Below, in pieces: positions 55,140 through 62,224 of a stretch of DNA of 64,000 nucleotides (positions are counted from its first letter, which is position 1; the number at the start of each line of letters is the position of its first letter). The stretch is from CAVTRI01 sp963737075 (GTDB taxonomy: Bacteria; Actinomycetota; Acidimicrobiia; Acidimicrobiales; Palsa-688), in contig CAVTRI010000002.1 of assembly GCA_963737075.1 (NCBI GenBank), positions 1,984,001 through 2,048,000 on the forward strand. The letters run 5' to 3'. The position numbers and the translations under genes were made by a program. The notes beneath the pieces are model-generated. The model worked only from the letters and a program-made list of their open reading frames with translations, made no database searches and had not been told where the DNA came from.

Positions 55140-55382
55140 GTGACAAGTTCTAGCGGAACCGATGGGATCAGCGACCGTATCATTGAGCCGAACAAGCTCC
55201 CTGTAAGTGAGCGGCTTGCTCTGAGTGTTGAGGAGGCCGGCGCCCTGGTGGGCATCTCTCGCGACCTTGCCTATGACCTCGTGGCGAGGGGCGAGTTGCC
55301 TTCGGTCCGGCTTGGCCGTCGGCTGGTCGTACCTCGACAGGCTCTGGAAGAAGCACTCGAGCGTTTGCTTGAAGCCGGGTGA
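55140..55382 (+). CDS. Excisionase-type helix-turn-helix DNA-binding protein
   Basis: 80 residues from GTG 55140. The HTH_17 domain is SVEEAGALVGISRDLAYDLV, then ARGELPSVRLGRRLVVPRQA, LEEALERLLEAG. The S-V-E-E-A-x-x-L-V-G-I-S-R-x-x-A-Y-x-x-V...G-x-L-P-x-V-R-L-G-R-R pattern is that of MerR-like excisionases of the actinobacterial integrative elements. It probably promotes excision by the adjacent integrase. Its stop lies 112 bases inside the 3' end of the integrase gene on the other strand, so the two genes overlap tail to tail. Confidence 0.87.
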   Translation: MTSSSGTDGISDRIIEPNKLPVSERLALSVEEAGALVGISRDLAYDLVARGELPSVRLGRRLVVPRQALEEALERLLEAG

Positions 55383-56512
55383 AGACCGTCGAGCGCCTTG
55401 GCGATCGCGGCGGCCGCTTCCCGGTCGGCAGCATCGAGGAAGTGGGCGTAGGTGCGCAGGGTGATGCCTGGATTGGCGTGCCCGAGTCGACCGGCGATCG
55501 TTCGGACGCCGATGCCCTGGCCGGCGAGTGTCGTCGCCGCGAAATGACGGAGAGCGTGGAAGGTCACGTGGGGCATTTCCGACTTGTCCCGGAGCCAGCG
55601 GAATGCTCCCGTCACCCGATCTGGTCGGTAGGGTGTCGAGGCGTCGAGGTCCTGGGACCAAACGTAGGCATCCGGCGACAGAGCGACTCCCGCTGCATCG
55701 GCTCGCTCCTCAGCCCGTCGGCGGTGCGCCTGGAGTACCCGCACGGTGGAAGGATCGAGTGCGATGCGCCGAGCCTGATGGGTCTTGGTGTCCTTCACAG
55801 ACACCTCCCGCCCGGCATCGGAGATGGAGCGGGCGATGGTCAGCGTGGCCAGGTCGAGGTCGACGTCTCGCCATTGGACCCCGCAAAGCTCTCCTCGACG
55901 GGCCGCGGTGGTTGCGGCCACGTAGATCAGGCTCCGGACTTCGGGGTGATCCTCGACACATGCGTCGAGCAGCCGGCGCAGCTCCTCCGCGGTAGGCGGG
56001 TGGATTTCTCTACCGCGGGTGGCTGGCGGGGAGGCTCGGTCGACGGGGTTGCGGTCGACCCATCCCCACTTGACGGCCTGGTTGAACGCCGCAGACAGGA
56101 TCGCGTGACTCTTGCGGATGCTAAGGGGAGCAAGCCCTGTCCGGGCCAGCTGGCTGTAGAAGCCGTCAAGCTCGGCCGGGCCGATCTTGTTGATGGCCAC
56201 AGAGCCGAGCCGGGGCGTGATGTTGGCGTTGATGGCCGAACGGTAACGGGCCAGCGTGGACGGCGACCGGCCCTGTGCCTGGATATGGACCATCCAGCAA
56301 TCAAGCAGTTCGGCGACGGTGTGGCGGCACCGGCTACGGTGCCCGCCCCGTTCGACCTCGGAGATGAGCTCGGCGGCCGCTCGCTGGGCGTCGCGCTTCC
56401 CGCCGTGAACCCACTTGTACGCGTACTGATAGCGGCCCGTTTCGGGGTCGCGACCGAGGGAGACGCGGACCTGCCAGTTGTCCGCACCACGGCTACGGAT
56501 GCTCCCGCGTAC
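55271..56512 (-). CDS. Tyrosine recombinase integrase of the element, no canonical start at the expected N-terminus
   Basis: Similarity starts at codon GTA 56512-56510, reading VRGSIRSRGADNWQVRVSLG, the Arm-DNA-binding domain, then the core-binding domain (HTVAELLDCWMVHIQAQGRS) and the catalytic domain: Arg in AATTAARRGELCGVQWRDVD, Lys in VKDTKTHQARRIALDP, H-x-L-R in TFHALRHFAATTL, H in GRLGHANPGITLRTYAHF and its Tyr nucleophile. No ATG, GTG or TTG lies between the in-frame stop at 56554 and the ATG at 56293, which would delete the arm domain. The start codon at this position is GTA instead of the expected GTG or ATG. The gene begins 75 bases after the tRNA and reads the same way. Total 413 residues if started at 56512. 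Confidence 0.85.
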   Translation of the reverse strand, partial: VRGSIRSRGADNWQVRVSLGRDPETGRYQYAYKWVHGGKRDAQRAAAELISEVERGGHRSRCRHTVAELLDCWMVHIQAQGRSPSTLARYRSAINANITPRLGSVAINKIGPAELDGFYSQLARTGLAPLSIRKSHAILSAAFNQAVKWGWVDRNPVDRASPPATRGREIHPPTAEELRRLLDACVEDHPEVRSLIYVAATTAARRGELCGVQWRDVDLDLATLTIARSISDAGREVSVKDTKTHQARRIALDPSTVRVLQAHRRRAEERADAAGVALSPDAYVWSQDLDASTPYRPDRVTGAFRWLRDKSEMPHVTFHALRHFAATTLAGQGIGVRTIAGRLGHANPGITLRTYAHFLDAADREAAAAIAKALDGLHPASSKRSSASSRACRGTTSRRPSRTEGNSPLATRS

Positions 56513-56543
56513 GAATCGGAGCGTAGCCCGTTGGCCGAGCGAA

Positions 56544-56564
56544 TTATGGCCTTATTATGGCCGT
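56544..56564. other. Candidate integrase arm-type sites, right end
   Basis: TTATGGCCTT (56544-56553) and TTATGGCCGT (56555-56564) form a tandem pair 20 bases before the right core repeat, inside the region just upstream of the integrase start. They match the left-end copies at 49987 and 49999. Confidence 0.4.
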
Positions 56565-56583
56565 CGCATGATCCTGACAGAAG

Positions 56584-56643
56584 AAAATGGCGGAGGGAGA
56601 GGGATTCGAACCCCCGGGGACTTGCATCCCAAGGCTTTTCAAG
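56584..56643 (-). repeat. Right direct repeat (attachment site), inside tRNA-Ser
   Basis: Sixty bases identical to 49822-49881, covering the 3' part of the complete tRNA-Ser gene and four bases past CCA. The tRNA 5' half to its right is chromosomal. Confidence 0.9.
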
Positions 56644-56675
56644 AGCCTCGCATTCGGCCGCTCTGCCATCCCTCC
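56588..56675 (-). tRNA. tRNA-Ser (anticodon UGA)
   Basis: The minus strand folds as a tRNA: acceptor GGAGGGA pairs with TCCCTCC, discriminator G and encoded CCA end at 56588. The anticodon stem AGGCT/AGCCT encloses loop CTTGAAA with anticodon TGA. A long variable arm GGGATGCAAGTCCC identifies class II tRNA-Ser, and the T arm ends GGTTCGAATCC. The 3' half of this gene is the integration target of the element, and the sequence is complete. Confidence 0.96.
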
Positions 56676-56760
56676 GGGACCACCGATGCTACCGCCGGAC
56701 GCGAGTGGGGGAAGAAGACCGAAACTGCGCGCCGCTTCCGCGGAAGCGGGCGGCAGGCAG

Positions 56761-58245
56761 TTATTCGCCTGGCCAAGGGGCCGGGTCCCAGGGATCGCGC
56801 CAGGGGTCGGGCCACCGGGAGTCGCGTGTGGAGGCCAGGTGTTCGCGCGGTGGATCGGTGTCGACACCGACTGTGCTGGGGATGTCGGGCTGTGGTGGCG
56901 GTGGTAAAGGTTCGGTGATGAGGCCGGCTTGTCGGAGGAGCCCGTCGACGATGCCGCTCAGATCCTGCAGCCTGCCACCGTCCCAGTCGGGGGTGACGGT
57001 GTCGGCCGCCGGTTCGACGCCCGGTTCTGGTTGATCGGCGGCGTCCAGCGGGCTGGCTGCGGGGATGAGTCGCCCATCGCCGCGGATGAACCGCCAGCCG
57101 CCCGGCCGGGCCTCGATCGTAAAAGCTCCCAGGTGGAGCCCACGATGGTGGAAAGCACACAAGGAAACGAGATTTTCTAACGTGGTGGTGCCACCGTCAA
57201 TCCAATGAACGAAGTGGTGGGCCTGAGTTCGGCGGGCTCCGCAGCCGGGGAAGACGCAGCCCCCGTCTCTTCGGGCCAGCGCCCGCCGCATCGCCCGGTT
57301 AGGTCGCCGGGTCCGCCGTCCCACGTCGAGGACTCGGCCCAACTGATCCTCGACAATCGTGACGGTGGGGCTGTCACATGCCAGGCCACGTACCACACAC
57401 GGGTCCAAGCCAACCCCGGCCTCGGTCTCACAGACGCCGTCGACACGGCCGGGAGCTTCGAGCACTCGCGCTTCCGCCACGACGGTCACCAGGTAGCGGT
57501 CGTCGCCTGGCTCGCCGTCGATATCCGCATCCTCACGAGCTACGGCATTTCTGAGGTAGTGGGCGGCGATGTCGACGAGGGCGTCGGCCCGCGCGGCGCC
57601 GGTCGGATCGACTGGCGGTATCCGTCCGTCGGCGGCGTCGTCAAGACCGTCGGCCCGGCGGGCGTCCATCGCCGCGTCGACCGCCTTCATCAGCACCGCT
57701 CCGTCCTCCGCTGAAAGACGGATAGTGGCGACCAGGCTCCCGTCCTCCTCGGTTCGCCACGTGAGGCCCCGCCGGGCGTGGACGGCGGCCCCCGCGTCCA
57801 CGGCGTTTGCGGTCGCCCGCCGGTACCCGCGGGCCACGCTTTCCAGCTGCGCGCCGGTCATCACCCGGGCGAGGCGCACCCAGTCGGCCTCGGTCGCCGG
57901 CGTGACAACCCTGGTCAACGCTCGCACCTGCGAATAAGAAAGGCGTCCGTCGGCGAATTGCGCATGTACCAGGCCCAGCTCGGCGAGAGCGATGCCTATC
58001 CGCACATGCTCCCGGGCAGCCGCCGGGCTCATGGCGCACTTCCAGGTCAGCCAGTGGACCATCGATTTGCATCCCCATGATCGCCAGGCTTCCCGGCGGT
58101 CGTACTCGGCGATGGCAAGCACCCACCGGCACGATGCCGCTGCCAAGCGGGCGGCGAACCCGCAAATCGCCGCCTCCAGCGCGTCATCTGACAGATCGTC
58201 CACCTTGCCATTGGCCAGGATCGAGACTGCATTCGTTGTAGACAT
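56761..58245 (-). CDS. DUF222 / HNH endonuclease (13E12 repeat family-like)
   Basis: 494 residues. The DUF222 region covers about residues 30-300 (CKSMVHWLTWKCAMSPAAAR, ERRIGIALAELGLVHAQFAD-type helices, YSQVRALTRVVTPATEADWV). The HNH motif is near residue 345: RDGGCVFPGCGARRTQAHHF, VHWIDGGTTTLENLVSLCAF, HHRGLHLG, with Cys-x-x-x-x-Cys, His-His and a terminal H-H. These repeat-associated proteins are abundant in Actinobacteria and are suspected mobile or nuclease genes, but the function is unknown. The C-terminal 90 residues are Pro/Asp/Trp-rich and variable (PWRDPWDPAPWPGE). Directly right of the tRNA and the element. Confidence 0.9.
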   Translation of the reverse strand: MSTTNAVSILANGKVDDLSDDALEAAICGFAARLAAASCRWVLAIAEYDRREAWRSWGCKSMVHWLTWKCAMSPAAAREHVRIGIALAELGLVHAQFADGRLSYSQVRALTRVVTPATEADWVRLARVMTGAQLESVARGYRRATANAVDAGAAVHARRGLTWRTEEDGSLVATIRLSAEDGAVLMKAVDAAMDARRADGLDDAADGRIPPVDPTGAARADALVDIAAHYLRNAVAREDADIDGEPGDDRYLVTVVAEARVLEAPGRVDGVCETEAGVGLDPCVVRGLACDSPTVTIVEDQLGRVLDVGRRTRRPNRAMRRALARRDGGCVFPGCGARRTQAHHFVHWIDGGTTTLENLVSLCAFHHRGLHLGAFTIEARPGGWRFIRGDGRLIPAASPLDAADQPEPGVEPAADTVTPDWDGGRLQDLSGIVDGLLRQAGLITEPLPPPPQPDIPSTVGVDTDPPREHLASTRDSRWPDPWRDPWDPAPWPGE

Positions 58246-58584
58246 GTGTCTATTATAACGAACATATGTTCCCTTATGAGGAGAAATACATCGTCTTCTG
58301 CGCTTCCGCGGAAGCGCCCGAGCCGGCGATCGCGGCCTGACTCCTCGATGGGCCGTCAGGTATCGGCCTCAACCAAACGCAACGGTGCACGCTGAACGAG
58401 AGTCTGTGTCGCTGCCCTCGTGGTCGTTGAAAGCGTCAGCATCGCTTCGTCCACCTCATGCAACTGCAACCCGCCGGCGCACACGCAAGGAAACCAACGC
58501 GCAGACGCTTGCGCGGGGAAGCAACCGCCGCCGCCGGCTGCTGCTAGTGTCCCGCAAGTACACGGCAAAGGAGGGGCAAGTGCC
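58246..58584. other. Intergenic, no supported gene
   Basis: About 340 bases between the DUF222 gene and the VOC remnant. It has the GGAGGGG ribosome binding site-like sequence at 58570 for the remnant. No RNA gene seen. Confidence 0.35.
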
Positions 58585-58845
58585 TTGCATCCCGATTCCG
58601 GATGGATGATCGGCGTGCGGGAGTACGCGGGTCACGAGGACGGTCCGTTCAGCGAGTTCCGTACCGGCCTCGACCACCTGGCCTTCGGGGGCAGCTCCAG
58701 AGCAGACCTCGACGCGTGACAGTCCAAGCTCAAGGAAGCAGGCATCACCTACACCCCGATCGCCGAGACGCCGATCGGCTCGGTGATCGTGTTTCGCGAT
58801 CCCGACAACATTCAGCTCGAGTTCTGGTTGCCTGCCAGCGGCTGA
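58585..58845 (+). pseudogene. Glyoxalase/VOC family remnant, N-terminus missing and internal TGA
   Basis: The frame from TTG 58585 (GGAGGGG eight bases upstream) reads HPDSGWMIGVREYAGHEDGP, then FRTGLDHLAFGGSSRADLDA and meets TGA at 58717-58719, where related VOC proteins usually have Trp. Beyond it the same frame continues SKLKEAGITYTPIAETPIGS and VIVFRDPDNIQLEFWLPASG, the C-terminal VOC half with metal ligand Glu in LEFW. The first 35-40 residues of a VOC domain are not found upstream. It is a decayed gene, and the TGA could in principle be a sequencing error. Confidence 0.65.
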
Positions 58846-58846
58846 C

Positions 58847-59479
58847 CTACCGGGTCGCCCCCCAACGCTCCCAGTAGGTGATTTCCTCGACCGGTGGCCG
58901 GGCCGCCGGCCGGAAGTCGCCCCCGGTTGTGTACGCGACCGGCAGGAGCGCGATCTGCGACACGTTGTCGGGAATACCCAGCAGCTCCGCCGCTTCTTTC
59001 TCCTTGAAGAGGTGAAGCGTGGTCCACACGGACCCGAGGCCCCGCGACCGCAGGGCCAGCACGAAGCTCCACGCCGCAGGGATGATCGACCCGTAGAACG
59101 ACGCTGCCATCGCGTTGGCGCCTTCGACCCGCCCTTCTATGCACGGGATCACGTGGACGGGGACTCGGTCGAGCACCTCGGTTAGGTACAGCGCGCTCTC
59201 GTAAACGCGCCGGGTCTGGGCATCTCCTTCGGCTTTGGCCACCGCCGCCCGCAGGTACGCCTCCCCTCCCTCCCGATACATGCGCGCCAACTGCCGGCGC
59301 TGGTCCGCGTCGGTGACAACCATCCAGCGCCATCCTTGGCTGTTGCTTCCGGTCGGAGCCTGCACCGCGAGCCGCAGGCATTCGAGGATCACCTCCCGCG
59401 GTACCGGCCGTTCGAGGTCGAGACGGCGGCGAACGGCTCGGGTGGTCGACAGCAGGTGATCGGTGACGTTCGTGTCCAA
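58847..59479 (-). CDS. Nitroreductase family protein
   Basis: 210 residues from TTG 59479 (LDTNVTDHLLSTTRAVRRRL); GGGAGG six bases upstream supports this unusual start over several upstream in-frame codons that run into a repeat. The fold is NfnB/BluB-like: RRRLDLERPVPREVILECLR, LAVQAPTGSNSQGWRWMVVT (FMN contacts), GSIIPAAWSFVLALRSRGLG and SVWTTLHLFKEKEAAELLGI, ending in PVEEITYWERW. It binds FMN and reduces nitro or quinone-type compounds with NAD(P)H. Substrate unknown. Confidence 0.87.
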   Translation of the reverse strand: MDTNVTDHLLSTTRAVRRRLDLERPVPREVILECLRLAVQAPTGSNSQGWRWMVVTDADQRRQLARMYREGGEAYLRAAVAKAEGDAQTRRVYESALYLTEVLDRVPVHVIPCIEGRVEGANAMAASFYGSIIPAAWSFVLALRSRGLGSVWTTLHLFKEKEAAELLGIPDNVSQIALLPVAYTTGGDFRPAARPPVEEITYWERWGATR

Positions 59480-59570
59480 CGTTCCCTCCCAGGATCGAAC
59501 CAGCACACCGTAGCGGTCGCGCGCGCTCGGGAGCGCCCCCGCTCCGCGAAAGTGAGGGCCGGCGCGATGG

Positions 59571-59880
59571 TACGGGCGCGTTGCGCCGAGGGACGGGTGG
59601 CGCCATATGGACGGGTGCGTTGCGCCGAGGAACGGGTGGCGCCATGGGGAGGGGCGCGTTGCGCCGAGGGACGGGCGCGTTGGCCCGAGGGACGGGTGTG
59701 TTGGCCCGAGGGACGGGCGCGTTGGCCCGAGGGACGGGCGCGTTGGCCCGAGGGACGGGTGGCGCCATGGGGAGGGGCCCGCCGGCGGATGCCGGTGGGA
59801 GGGGTTCCGCATGGCGACAGGACCCGTCCCGTCCCGCATGGCGACAGGACCGTCCCGCATGGCGACAGGACCCGTCCCGT
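59571..59880. repeat. GC-rich minisatellite with 21-bp units and a second 21/27-bp block
   Basis: Five tandem 21-bp units GCGCGTTGGCCCGAGGGACGG with small variants lie at 59654-59758; diverged copies of the unit alternate with GTGGCGCCAT at 59576-59653. A second block has GCATGGCGACAGGAC at 59809, 59836 and 59857. All spacings are multiples of three, so both strands stay open over the whole array, giving misleading long translations rich in PSLGPTR or RWPEGRA. Confidence 0.85.
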
Positions 59881-60001
59881 GACGCGCCCGTACCCTCCCA
59901 ACGACCCCTTGCCCCATCGGCCAAACCTCTGCACGTGCCCTTGCGCCGCTCCGGTGAGTCGTTCACCCTCAGCAAGGGACAGGACGAGAGGAGCGGGATC
60001 T

Positions 60002-60421
60002 ATGCCGACGCTGTCTTCAGAAACCAAGCATGCCCTCGAGGTCATTCACACGTATCTGGCCGGCGAAAACGAAGCCGTCCAGTACTCGCTGCAATATATG
60101 GCTGACCTGGTCACGGCGTCGTCGAGTGGGATCACCGGCGGGATCCAGGCCGGTTCGGTGCCGGCCAACGACATCGTGACGGACCCCAGCCCGGAAGTGT
60201 TCATCCTCAACGCCGCCGCGACGGGCGCGACCACCAGCCCCCTGTCGCTTGATCTCAAGACGGGTGAAGTCACCGCCACCTGGACTGTCGACGGATCGAC
60301 GATCAACGTGTCGGGCACGGTCCGCTGCGTCGAGAGCATCACGTCGCCGGGCGAGCGGTTCTTCTTCGTGATCCCCGAGTCGTCGTCGGGCTTCTACGCG
60401 CTGACCACCACCAACATCTGA
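60002..60421 (+). CDS. Hypothetical protein, 139 residues, no recognised family
   Basis: ATG 60002 follows GAGAGGAGCG. The sequence is MPTLSSETKHALEVIHTYLA, GENEAVQYSLQYMADLVTAS, then a stretch PSPEVFILNAAATGATTSPL, SLDLKTGEVTATWTVDGSTI, VSGTVRCVESITSPGERFFF, ending FYALTTTNI. It has an N-terminal helical part and a beta-rich C-terminal part (possible immunoglobulin-like or beta-sandwich). There is no signal peptide and no known motif. It lies between the minisatellite and the convergent prephenate dehydratase gene. The open reading to 59336 is an artefact of the repeats. Confidence 0.6.
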   Translation: MPTLSSETKHALEVIHTYLAGENEAVQYSLQYMADLVTASSSGITGGIQAGSVPANDIVTDPSPEVFILNAAATGATTSPLSLDLKTGEVTATWTVDGSTINVSGTVRCVESITSPGERFFFVIPESSSGFYALTTTNI

Positions 60422-60424
60422 TCG

Positions 60425-61375
60425 CTACTCCTGGACGCGGGCCCGCAACTCGCCGATCCACTTGTCCGCCGAACGCCATCGCCGGCTGGCGTCCCGCCGG
60501 ATGGCAGCGCCGTGCTCGCCGACCGCGGGATAGGAGCCGAGAAACTTGAGCCGCCGCAACGTGGCGTGCAGGTCACGCAGGCAGTCGGCCACCACCTCGT
60601 CGGCGACGTGTCCCTCGAAGTCGATGATGAAGCAGTACTCGCCCAACGCCTTCTTGGTCGGGCGCGACTCCAGCTTCACCAGGTTGATGTCCCGGGCCGA
60701 AAACTGCCCCAGGATCCCGTGCAGGCTCCCCGGATGGTCCGACGACTGAAAACACACCACGCTCGTCTTGTCGTGCCCCGTCGGTGACGGAATCCCGGTC
60801 CCGTGACGGCTCACCAACACGAAGCGGGTGGCGTTGTCAGCATGATCCTCGATCTGGGGGGCGATAATGTCGAGGCCGTAGAGGGTGCCTGCGAGGGCGG
60901 TGCCGATGGCTGCGGTGCCGGGTTCCCGGGCTTCGCCGACCTCGCGCACCGCAGCGGCTGTCGAGCTGGCCGGTACCTCCTCTACACCGGGAAGGTTGGC
61001 GGCCAGCCAGGACCGGCACTGCCCGGTGGCGTGCGGGAACGACACCACCCGGCGGACGTTCTCGAGCCCGGTGCCAGGCGGAGCCAGCAGGTTCTGGGTG
61101 ACGGGCAGGACCACCTCGTGGGTGATGAGCAGGTCCCGCTCGAACACCAGCTGATCCAGCGCGATGTTCACGGTGCCCTCGATCGAGTTTTCGAGGGCGA
61201 CGAAGCCATGGTCGATGTCGCCCTCCTCCACTCCCTGCAACACGTCCACGAAGGACCGCATCGGCACCAGCTCGCCAGCGGTGAGCGTCGGCTCGCTGCG
61301 AAGCGCCTCCTCGGTGAACGTGCCGGAAGGCCCCAGGAAGCCGATGCGCTCCCCGGGGGCGACAGGATCGCTCAC
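60425..61375 (-). CDS. pheA: Prephenate dehydratase
   Basis: 316 residues from GTG 61375. The substrate domain has IGFLGPSGTFTEEALRSEPT, then ALENSIEGTVNIALDQLVFE, AIGTALAGTLYGLDIIAPQI and the catalytic Thr in DNATRFVLVSRHG. The ACT regulatory domain near residues 205-285 has the phenylalanine-binding motif LVKLESRPTKKALGEYCFII. It converts prephenate to phenylpyruvate for phenylalanine synthesis and should be inhibited by phenylalanine. It is divergent from larB. The C-terminal 30 residues (DASRRWRSADKWIGELRARV) are an unremarkable extension. Confidence 0.95.
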   Translation of the reverse strand: MSDPVAPGERIGFLGPSGTFTEEALRSEPTLTAGELVPMRSFVDVLQGVEEGDIDHGFVALENSIEGTVNIALDQLVFERDLLITHEVVLPVTQNLLAPPGTGLENVRRVVSFPHATGQCRSWLAANLPGVEEVPASSTAAAVREVGEAREPGTAAIGTALAGTLYGLDIIAPQIEDHADNATRFVLVSRHGTGIPSPTGHDKTSVVCFQSSDHPGSLHGILGQFSARDINLVKLESRPTKKALGEYCFIIDFEGHVADEVVADCLRDLHATLRRLKFLGSYPAVGEHGAAIRRDASRRWRSADKWIGELRARVQE

Positions 61376-61429
61376 TTACGGACCGCCGGGGCGACGGGAC
61401 CACTCATGGCGGGGCAGGATAGAGCCGCT

Positions 61430-62224
61430 ATGGACGAGGCCGCGGTGCGCAAACTGGTCGAGGGGCTGCGTCGCGGTGACGTCGACCCCGACGACGCGGT
61501 GCGCCAGCTGCGGCGCATGCCGTTCGCCGACCTCGGTTTCGCCCGGGTTGATCACCACCGCGCACTGCGCCAGGGCCGGCCGGAGGCGGTGTACGCGCCC
61601 GGAAAGTCGGCGGCGCAGTGCGTCGGCATCGTCGGCGAGCTGCTGAGCCGAGACGGTCCGGTCGTGCTCAGTCGGGCCGACGCCGGCCAGGTGGAGGCGG
61701 TGACCGCTGCGCACCCCGGCGCCGTGGTGAGTAACGCGACCGCGTGCGGGGCGACCGTGGTGTGGCGTCCGGCGGCTTGTCGGCCGGAGCGGGTCGTGGT
61801 CGTGACCGCGGGCACGTCGGACCTGCCGGTCGCCGAGGAGGTCAGGGCCACGCTGCGGGCGTTCGGCTGGAACGCCGAAATGGTGGCCGACGTCGGCGTC
61901 GCCGGGGTGCACCGGCTTCTGGCCCGTGTTGATGAACTGCAGGCCGCCGACGCCGTGGTCGTGGTGGCGGGAATGGAAGGCGCGCTCGCAAGCGTGGTCG
62001 GCGGCCTGACGGCGGCCCCGGTGGTCGCCGTGCCGACGAGCGCCGGATACGGGGCGTCGCTGCAGGGTGTGACCGCGCTGCTCGCCATGTTGGCCAGCTG
62101 CGCCTCCGGTCTCGTGGTCGTGGGCATCGACAACGGGTTCGGCGCCGCCCACGCTTTGGCCCGGATCCTGGGACCCCCGCCACAGACCCACACGGCGCAC
62201 GCATCACAGGCGCAGGCCCCATGA
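61430..62224 (+). CDS. larB: Nickel pincer cofactor biosynthesis protein LarB
   Basis: 264 residues from ATG 61430 (MDEAAVRKLVEGLRRGDVDP); an in-frame ATG at 61406 would add eight residues. The N-terminal region RRMPFADLGFARVDHHRALR, RPEAVYAPGKSAAQCVGIVG precedes the PurE-like domain VVVVTAGTSDLPVAEEVRAT, VVVAGMEGALASVVGGLTAA and VVAVPTSAGYGASLQGVTAL. LarB carboxylates and hydrolyses nicotinic acid adenine dinucleotide to make pyridinium-3,5-biscarboxylate, the first step of the nickel-pincer nucleotide of lactate racemase-type enzymes. Its last codon overlaps the larC start (ATGA), so the pair is coupled. Confidence 0.93.
   Translation: MDEAAVRKLVEGLRRGDVDPDDAVRQLRRMPFADLGFARVDHHRALRQGRPEAVYAPGKSAAQCVGIVGELLSRDGPVVLSRADAGQVEAVTAAHPGAVVSNATACGATVVWRPAACRPERVVVVTAGTSDLPVAEEVRATLRAFGWNAEMVADVGVAGVHRLLARVDELQAADAVVVVAGMEGALASVVGGLTAAPVVAVPTSAGYGASLQGVTALLAMLASCASGLVVVGIDNGFGAAHALARILGPPPQTHTAHASQAQAP

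Larger units (their letters stand above)
49822..56643. mobile_element. Integrated element in tRNA-Ser(UGA), about 6.8 kb, bounded by 60-bp direct repeats
   Basis: Boundaries are the two identical 60-base copies of the tRNA-Ser 3' part. From the right the element holds a tyrosine integrase (leftward, next to the tRNA), an excisionase-type helix-turn-helix gene (rightward, overlapping the integrase end), hicA-hicB, a truncated MobF relaxase-helicase, a methyltransferase, an APH-family protein and a winged-helix fragment. The organisation matches actinobacterial integrative and mobilizable elements (AICE-like) but lacks a full relaxase, a replication gene and a TraB/FtsK-type translocase, so it is a degenerate or mobilizable-only island. 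Repeat position, integrase and excisionase are seen directly; mobility is inference. Confidence 0.85.

Noticed and set aside
55379..57034. A 551-residue rightward reading frame antisense to the integrase and across the tRNA.
   Set aside because: It is the complement of the integrase, tRNA and DUF222 coding strand and has no similarity to a protein family.
59571..59880. A CRISPR array.
   Set aside because: The repeats are tandem without unique spacers, the units are only 21 bp and GC-rich, and no cas gene is near.
59336..60421. A single 361-residue rightward protein including the minisatellite.
   Set aside because: The N-terminal 220 residues are the shadow of the nitroreductase and the repeat; the ribosome binding site and ATG at 60002 mark the real gene.
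60803..61429. N-terminal extension of LarB over the prephenate dehydratase gene.
   Set aside because: The extension is antisense to pheA; LarB homologues start near the ATG at 61430.
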